Shown here: positions 1-3,743 of the stretch, one piece after another
Numbering within the stretch: position 1 is the stretch's first letter
Layout of the letters: each line of letters opens with the position of its first letter
Assembly: GCA_020851855.1 (NCBI GenBank)
Contig: JADZBY010000456.1
Coordinates: forward strand, 1 to 5,584
DNA: 5,584 nucleotides
From: Anaerolineae bacterium
GTDB lineage: Bacteria; Chloroflexota; Anaerolineae; Aggregatilineales; UBA2796
Reading direction: 5' to 3'
Notes under the pieces: model-generated
Database searches by the model: none
Told to the model about the DNA's origin: nothing
The model's input: the letters and a program-made list of their open reading frames with translations, nothing else
Program-made: the position numbers and the translations under genes

Positions 1-117
1 GACTGGTCCGGCGACGGCGCGGACTTCCACCCCTGCGTGCGGGAGCTTCCCGTGCAGCACGTCGTGGATGCGGCGCTGGCGGCCATGCGCGCCGGCAGGC
101 CGGATCGGGCGGGGTGA
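1..117 (+). CDS. C-terminal end of an unidentified protein (partial)
   Basis: The first reading frame is open from base 1 and encodes 38 residues before a TGA at 115-117. The start lies outside the window. The tail reads GADFHP, then about ten residues, then QHVVDAALAAMRAG. A D-x-HP segment followed by an amphipathic helix loosely recalls the C-terminal catalytic block of SGNH/GDSL-type esterases, but the fragment is too short for this to be more than a guess, and the exact DxxH spacing of that family is not met. Codon use (G/C in most third positions) matches the downstream genes, which supports real coding. The stop codon lies inside the left copy of the 17-bp direct repeat at 113-129, so the repeat supplies the end of this gene. 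Confidence 0.55.
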   Translation, partial: DWSGDGADFHPCVRELPVQHVVDAALAAMRAGRPDRAG

Positions 118-129
118 GGCCGTTTCCCA
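113..129 (+). repeat. 17-bp direct repeat, left copy
   Basis: The sequence GGTGAGGCCGTTTCCCA here is identical to 378-394. It contains the TGA stop of the preceding gene. A diverged inverted copy, GGGAAAGCACCTCACC, lies at 170-185 (13 of 16 positions match). The two direct copies bracket the palindromic repeat element, so they could be a duplicated insertion target or the ends of a composite repeat. Confidence 0.8.
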
Positions 130-169
130 TAGGGCAATCGCCTCAAAATCCGCTGTTGATGCAGGCAGC

Positions 170-356
170 GGGAAAGCACCTCACCCCCTGACCCCCTCTC
201 CACGCGGAGTACCGCGTAGCGAGGGGGAAGCACGCGCCGGCATGGCCGCCGATCTCCCCCTCCATGCCGTCGGGGTCCCCGACCGGGTTCCCATTGAACG
301 CTTGCGTTCAATGGGTGGTCTGGGGTGACGGTCATGGAGAGGGGCCGGGGGTGAGG
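170..356. repeat. Nested intergenic inverted-repeat element, copy 1
   Basis: The left arm at 179-203 (CCTCACCCCCTGACCCCC, then TCTCCAC) is the imperfect reverse complement of the right end at 334-356 (ATGGAGAGGGGCCGGGG, then GTGAGG). Inside, 256-301 can pair with 304-344 to form a long hairpin: CCCC/GGGG, CTCCATG/CATGGAG, CCGTC/GACGG, CCCC/GGGG, GACC/GGTC, then the 12-bp arms of the central palindrome, about 36 base pairs in all with small bulges. No ORF here shows protein-like composition. The outer sequence resembles the element at 2703-2811, so this is a dispersed family. It looks like a non-coding REP- or MITE-like element. Whether it is mobile, or acts as a transcription stop for the upstream gene, cannot be told from one window. 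Confidence 0.75.
290..315. repeat. Perfect 26-bp palindrome at the hairpin tip
   Basis: CCCATTGAACGC at 290-301 and GCGTTCAATGGG at 304-315 are exact reverse complements separated only by TT. It is the apex of the longer imperfect hairpin at 256-344. The arms are notably less GC-rich than the surrounding repeat, and nothing similar appears inside the second repeat copy at 2703-2811, so this part may be a separate insert or a late palindromic duplication. It could also be a protein-binding site, but there is no direct evidence for this. Confidence 0.85.
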
Positions 357-377
357 ACGCTTTGATGCGCTTGCCCT

Positions 378-394
378 GGTGAGGCCGTTTCCCA
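378..394 (+). repeat. 17-bp direct repeat, right copy
   Basis: Identical to 113-129 (GGTGAGGCCGTTTCCCA). It ends 2 bp before the -35 hexamer of the prfB promoter, so whatever process created the duplication also set the sequence directly upstream of that promoter. Confidence 0.8.
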
Positions 395-396
395 CC

Positions 397-426
397 TTGA
401 GACTCCCCGCCTTTGTAAGGTATAAT
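397..426 (+). promoter_or_regulatory. Sigma70-type promoter of prfB
   Basis: The -35 box TTGAGA (397-402) and a perfect -10 box TATAAT (421-426) are separated by 18 bp. Transcription would begin near 433, giving a leader of about 64 nt before the prfB start. The region is AT-richer than its surroundings. The match to consensus is 10 of 12 positions. Confidence 0.75.
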
Positions 427-485
427 GCTGTTCCGGGCGGCCCGACGCGGTCGCTCGTTTGTTGACCGAGACGGTGTGAGTGTGC

Positions 486-490
486 GAGGA
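486..490 (+). promoter_or_regulatory. Ribosome binding site of prfB
   Basis: GAGGA lies 6 nt before the ATG at 497. It supports that start over the ATG at 490, which is in another frame, and over the ATG at 522. The ATG at 522 lies in the post-shift frame and would give a protein with a nonsensical N-terminus. Confidence 0.6.
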
Positions 491-496
491 TGCGCG

Positions 497-1598
497 ATGG
501 AAGACCTGACCAGCCGCCTGAATGAGATGCGCCAGACGATTGAGCACCTTACGGAGCGTCTTTGACCTGCCGTCCAAGCAGCAAAAAGCCGCCGCGCTCG
601 ACGAACAATCCGCCGCGCCCGACTTCTGGAACGACAGCCGGGCGGCGCAGGCCGTCATGCGCGATCTGAGCCGCCTCAAGGACGAGATCGCCAAGTGGGC
701 CACGATCCAGGCGCGCATCAGCGACGCGCTGGAGCTTGCCGCGCTCGAAGATGACAGCCTGTACGGCGAGCTTGAGGCCGAGACGAACGCGCTGGCCGAG
801 GTCGTCAACAAGCTCAGCTTTGAGGCGATGATGAGCGGGGCGTATGACAACGAGGACGTGATCCTGTCCATCCACGCCGGGGCAGGCGGGACCGAATCGC
901 AGGACTGGGCCGCGATGCTCTTGCGCATGTTCGTGCGCTGGGCCGAGATGCGCAAGATGAAGGTCGAGGTCATCGACCAGATGGAAGGCGAAGAAGCGGG
1001 CATCAAGAGCGTGACGCTCTCGGTGCGCGGGCCGTATGCGTATGGCTACCTGCAATCCGAGCGCGGCGTGCACCGGCTGGTGCGCATCAGCCCCTTTGAC
1101 GCCAACAAGCGCCGCCACACCTCGTTTGCGCTGGTTGAAGTCGTGCCCGACGTGCAGGACGACATCGACATCCAGATCGACGAGCGGGACATCGAGATCG
1201 ACTATTATCGATCCAGCGGCGCGGGCGGCCAGCACGTGCAGAAAAACGAGACGGCGGTGCGCATCGTGCACAAGCCGACCGGCATGGTTGTCACCTGCCA
1301 GAACGAGCGCAGCCAGCTCCAGAACCGAGAGCGGGCCTTGCAGGTCCTCAAGGCGCGCCTGTTCGATCTGGAGCGGCGCAAGAAGGAAGAGGAATTTGCG
1401 CAGCTGAAGGGCGATCACGTCGCCGTCAACTTCGGCAGCCAGATTCGCTCTTACGTGCTGCACCCGTACCAGATGGTCAAGGATCACCGCACCGACTACG
1501 AGACGGGCAATACCGGCGCGGTGCTCGATGGCGCGCTGGACGAGTTCATGGAAGCCTACCTGCGCGCCAAAGTCGGCAGCGCGCCCGCCGCGAATTAG
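497..1598 (+). CDS. prfB: Peptide chain release factor 2 (with programmed +1 frameshift)
   Basis: RF2 recognises UGA and UAA stop codons in the ribosomal A site and triggers hydrolysis of peptidyl-tRNA in the cytoplasm. Translation starts at ATG 497 and reads 22 codons (MEDLTSRLNEMRQ...ERL) to an in-frame TGA at 563-565. A +1 shift at CTT TGA C then continues as DLPSKQQKAAALDEQ... to the TAG at 1596-1598. The joined product is 366 aa, almost exactly the size of E. coli RF2 (365). Diagnostic residues are present: the SPF stop-codon-reading tripeptide at 198-200 (RF1 has PxT instead) and the GGQ catalytic motif at 243-245 within RSSGAGGQHVQKNETAVRI. The helical N-terminal domain with APDFWND and the C-terminal GSQIRSYVLHPYQMVKDHRT...VLDGALDEF are typical of the family. 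It has its own promoter and a likely terminator, so it appears monocistronic. Expression is expected to be autoregulated: scarce RF2 slows termination at the internal UGA and favours the shift. Confidence 0.96.
551..566 (+). promoter_or_regulatory. RF2 programmed +1 frameshift site
   Basis: The site reads ACGGAG CGT CTT TGA C. The slippery CTT codon (560-562) is followed by the in-frame stop TGA (563-565) and a C, the weak UGA-C termination context. An internal Shine-Dalgarno-like GGAG (553-556) sits 3 nt before CTT, the same spacing as AGGGGG-UAU-CUU-UGA in E. coli prfB. The peptidyl-tRNA slips from CUU to UUU and GAC is then read in the +1 frame. The amino acid sequence on both sides of the shift matches RF2, which rules out a sequencing indel as the simplest explanation. 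Confidence 0.95.
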
Positions 1599-1621
1599 CC
1601 CGTTCGCCCAAAATGCCCCCT

Positions 1622-1657
1622 GCCGCCCCGCGTGCGCCGCTGTTGCGCCGGGGCGGC
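1622..1657 (+). terminator. Probable terminator after prfB
   Basis: GCCGCCCCG (1622-1630) and CGGGGCGGC (1649-1657) form a perfect 9-bp GC stem, which can extend inward by GCGC/GCGC (1634-1637 with 1645-1648) past a 3-nt bulge, leaving a 7-nt loop. It begins 24 nt after the prfB stop. The following TGCTCTTCATT is only moderately T-rich, so termination may be partial, and some read-through into the next gene is possible. Confidence 0.5.
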
Positions 1658-1690
1658 TGCTCTTCATTACGGCGGTCTGCCGCTCAAAAA

Positions 1691-1695
1691 AAGGA
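1691..1695 (+). promoter_or_regulatory. Ribosome binding site deciding a GTG start
   Basis: AAGGA after a run of A residues lies 9 nt before GTG 1705. It is the main reason for preferring this GTG over upstream ATG codons such as 1528, which would overlap the end of prfB and add about 59 residues of non-homologous, low-quality sequence. Confidence 0.6.
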
Positions 1696-1704
1696 CACAG
1701 CCCC

Positions 1705-2694
1705 GTGAAAGCCAAAGCCATCCTGTTCACCCGTCCCGGCCACGTTGAGCTTGGCGACGCCCTCATCCCCGATCCCGGCCCCGGCGACGTGCTGGTGGAA
1801 GCGGCGTATTCCTGCATCAGCCCTGGGACCGAGCTGCGCGTGCTCGGCGGCAGCGGCGAAGGCGGCGCGATCTGGCCGCTCATCCCCGGCTACGCGATGG
1901 CCGGGCGCGTCATCGCCTGTGGCGACGGCGTGACTCTGCGCGAAGGCGCGCCGGTCTTTTGCGGCGGCACGACGCGCGCCGACCGGCATCTGGCCTGGGG
2001 CGCGCATGTCAGCCACGCCGTGCAGTCGGCGGATTACGTCATGCCCGTGCCGGAAGGGGTTGACCTGCTTGAGGCTGCCGTAGCGCGGCTGGCGTCCATC
2101 GCGTACCACGGCCTGCGCCTGAGCCGCCCCCAGCCGCACGAGCGCGTCGCCGTGGTCGGGTTGGGGCCAATCGGGCAGCTTTCCGCGCGGCTGCATCACC
2201 TGACCGGCGCACACGTCGTGGCCGCCGACCGCTCGCCGGAGCGTGTGGCAATCGCGCAGGCGGCAGGCGTCGAGGCGATTGCCGTTGAATCGGACGTGAG
2301 CGCGACCTTTGCGCCGATGTTCCCGGATGGCGCGGATGTGATCGTGGATGCGACGGGCGCGCCCGCCGTGCTGGCGCAGTGCCTTTCACTGGCGCGCGAC
2401 ATTCCCTGGGACAATTCACTGACGCCCGGATCGCGCCTCGTCATTCAGGGTAGTTACGCCGGCGACGTGGCGCTTCCGTACCTGCCTGCTTTCATGAAAG
2501 AGATCACGCTTCTCGTGCCGCGCGACCAGCAGCGCCGCGATCTGGCCACGGTGCTGGACCTCATCGGGCGCGGCAAGCTCCAGGTGCGCGACGTGGCGAG
2601 CCAGGTCTGCACCCCAGAGCAAGCGCCGCACGCCTACGACGACTTGCGGGCAGGCAAAGGCGCGCTGCTCACCGCCGCCATCAGGTGGAAGTGA
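1705..2694 (+). CDS. Medium-chain dehydrogenase/reductase, zinc-site-deficient
   Basis: The 329-aa product is an MDR-superfamily oxidoreductase, presumably cytoplasmic and using NAD(H) or NADP(H). A GroES-like N-terminal half (about 1-115) is followed by a Rossmann domain with VVGLGPIGQLSA (glycines 152, 154, 157). Asp175 in VVAADRSPER lies at the end of the second strand, where an acidic residue usually favours NAD(H). The segment YSCISPGTELR (35-45) replaces the usual GxCGTDxH. The catalytic-zinc GHE motif is replaced by GYA (62-64), although Cys37 is kept. The four-cysteine structural-zinc lobe is absent. SxISPGTE together with PGY recalls the BchC-like and related zinc-independent MDR branch, but a bacteriochlorophyll role has no support here: no bch genes are nearby. 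The start is GTG with AAGGA 9 nt upstream. It stands alone between prfB and a repeat, so neighbours do not reveal the substrate. Confidence 0.85.
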   Translation: MKAKAILFTRPGHVELGDALIPDPGPGDVLVEAAYSCISPGTELRVLGGSGEGGAIWPLIPGYAMAGRVIACGDGVTLREGAPVFCGGTTRADRHLAWGAHVSHAVQSADYVMPVPEGVDLLEAAVARLASIAYHGLRLSRPQPHERVAVVGLGPIGQLSARLHHLTGAHVVAADRSPERVAIAQAAGVEAIAVESDVSATFAPMFPDGADVIVDATGAPAVLAQCLSLARDIPWDNSLTPGSRLVIQGSYAGDVALPYLPAFMKEITLLVPRDQQRRDLATVLDLIGRGKLQVRDVASQVCTPEQAPHAYDDLRAGKGALLTAAIRWK

Positions 2695-2702
2695 GCTGCA
2701 AG

Positions 2703-2811
2703 CCCTCACCCCCAAGCCCCTCTCCCTCATGGCGAGGGGGGCAGAACGCGGGTTTCGTCCCGTTTTTCTCCCCTCTCGCCCCGTGGGAAAGAGGGGCCGG
2801 GGGCGTGAGGG
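2703..2811. repeat. Intergenic inverted-repeat element, copy 2
   Basis: The left arm CCCTCACCCCCAAGCCCC (2703-2720), continuing TCTCCC, is the imperfect reverse complement of 2785-2811 (GGGAAAGAGGGGCCGGGG, then GCGTGAGGG). Each side also folds locally: CTCCCTC with GAGGGGG on the left, and CCCCTCTCGCCCC with GAGGGGCCGGGG on the right. GGCGAGGGG (2731-2739) can pair with CCCCTCTCGCC (2770-2780). It starts 8 nt after the dehydrogenase stop and may stabilise or end that transcript. Its outer arms resemble 179-203 and 334-356, but the centre is unrelated, lacking the 26-bp palindrome. Confidence 0.7.
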
Positions 2812-2959
2812 TCGATGCAAAAACAGACGTTGCAGGCATGCGCTAGCGATCAGGCATGGGGACCGTTGCGGGCGTCGCGGCGCGCCCCCGGTAACGCTCC
2901 CGGTCACCGTGTAAACTGTCATCAACGCCCCCGTATCCGGCGCGCCTTGCGGAACCCAC
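2812..2959. other. Non-coding stretch with no recognised feature
   Basis: Between the second repeat and the TATAAT box I see no coding frame with protein-like composition, no tRNA-like fold and no clear -35 box. CCCGGTAACG (2887-2896) and CCCGGTCACCG (2899-2909) are partly repeated in tandem, and GACCG/CGGTC can pair weakly across the region. These are noted but not assigned. Confidence 0.4.
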
Positions 2960-2965
2960 TATAAT
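2960..2965 (+). promoter_or_regulatory. Probable -10 box of the two-component operon
   Basis: A perfect TATAAT stands out in GC-rich sequence. No good -35 hexamer is found 16-18 bp upstream (the bases there are around TCCGGC), and there is no extended TG, so the promoter may need an activator or another sigma factor. Transcription would begin near 2972, after the ATG at 2968, which argues against that ATG as the start of the regulator gene. Confidence 0.5.
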
Positions 2966-3018
2966 AGATGCTCAACGTGGCGAACCGCGAAACTGCGCCA
3001 AATGGCCGGGTAATGGAC

Positions 3019-3711
3019 ATGAAAATCCTTGTCGTCGACGATGAACAGGTTATCCGCGATGCGCTGGGCCGCAGGCTGCGCCGCGAAGGGTATAACGTCT
3101 TCCTGGCGGGCAGCGGCATCGAGGGCCTGCGCCTGTTTCACTCCGAACAGCCCGATCTGGTGGTGCTGGACATCGTCATGCCCGAAATGGACGGCCTGAC
3201 GGTCTGCCAGCGCGTGCGCGAGGTGGCCGAGACGCCGATCATGATGCTCTCGGCCAACGCCATCACCGAAGAGGACATTATTCGCGGGCTGAATGCGGGC
3301 GCGGATGAATACCTCGTCAAGCCGCTGCGGCTCAACGAGTTCGTTGCGCGCGTCCAGGCCCTGCTCCGGCGCGCCCAGATGACCGGCAACGAGAATGCGT
3401 CCGGCTACAACGACGGCTATCTGAGCGTGGACCTGCGGCGGCGGCATGTGTACGTCGCGGGCACGAAGATCCACCTGACGCCGACGGAATTTAAGCTGCT
3501 GGCCGTGCTGATGGAGAACTCGGGTCGCGTCGTGACCCAGCGCGAGCTACTGGAGCAGGTCTGGGGCCATGAATACGTGGACGATATCTACTATCCGCGC
3601 GTGTACATCAGCCAGTTGCGGCGCAAGATCGAGCCGGACGCCGCGAACCCGGTCTATATCCTGACCGAGCACCGGGTCGGTTACCGCTTCGAGAAACAGC
3701 CGAACGTGTAG
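3019..3711 (+). CDS. OmpR/PhoB-family response regulator
   Basis: This cytoplasmic 230-aa protein is the DNA-binding output partner of a two-component system. The receiver domain (about 1-115) has the acidic pocket Asp7-Asp8-Glu9, phospho-acceptor Asp51 in VVLDIVMPEMDG, Ser78 in the Thr/Ser switch position, Tyr98 and Lys101-Pro102. A winged-helix domain (about 134-227) has the typical LTPTEFKLL (153-161), a recognition helix near YYPRVYISQLRRKI (191-204) and the closing VGYRF hairpin (220-224). The length is normal for the family. MKILVVDDE at ATG 3019 is the usual family N-terminus, with GGCCGGG 8 nt upstream. ATG 3013 (adding MD) and ATG 2968 (adding 17 residues) are alternatives, the latter lying upstream of the expected transcript start. 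It precedes the histidine kinase by 32 bp on the same strand and is very probably its cognate regulator. Its target genes are unknown. Confidence 0.95.
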   Translation: MKILVVDDEQVIRDALGRRLRREGYNVFLAGSGIEGLRLFHSEQPDLVVLDIVMPEMDGLTVCQRVREVAETPIMMLSANAITEEDIIRGLNAGADEYLVKPLRLNEFVARVQALLRRAQMTGNENASGYNDGYLSVDLRRRHVYVAGTKIHLTPTEFKLLAVLMENSGRVVTQRELLEQVWGHEYVDDIYYPRVYISQLRRKIEPDAANPVYILTEHRVGYRFEKQPNV

Positions 3712-3717
3712 ATACAC

Positions 3718-3736
3718 GCTGCGCCTGACGCGCAGC
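3718..3736 (+). other. Perfect hairpin between regulator and kinase genes
   Basis: GCTGCGC (3718-3724) and GCGCAGC (3730-3736) are exact reverse complements around the 5-nt loop CTGAC. It lies 6 nt after the regulator stop and ends 7 nt before the kinase ATG. No T-run follows, so it is not a standard intrinsic terminator. It occupies the place where a Shine-Dalgarno sequence would be, and no purine-rich site is seen before the ATG. Confidence 0.5.
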
Positions 3737-3743
3737 CCGCCTT

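Noticed and set aside
68..328. Open frame of 86 codons across the first repeat element
   Set aside because: Most of it is translated from the inverted repeats. There is no ribosome binding site and no protein-like composition.
170..356. Possible CRISPR array or tRNA-like structure in the first intergenic region
   Set aside because: The repeats are inverted or occur only twice at unequal spacing with no spacer pattern, and no cloverleaf or anticodon arm can be drawn.
332..1006. Minus-strand open frame of 224 codons ending in the first repeat
   Set aside because: It is antisense to the prfB promoter and 5' half, with Ser-rich low-complexity translation and a tail derived from the repeat.
1528..1704. 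N-terminal extension of the dehydrogenase beginning at ATG 1528
   Set aside because: It would overlap the end of prfB and read through the terminator stem. The residues do not resemble an MDR N-terminus, and GTG 1705 has a good ribosome binding site.
549..1883. Open frame of 444 codons on the minus strand
   Set aside because: It is antisense to prfB and the start of the dehydrogenase gene, runs through the terminator region and has no recognisable domain. It is a shadow of GC-rich codon use.
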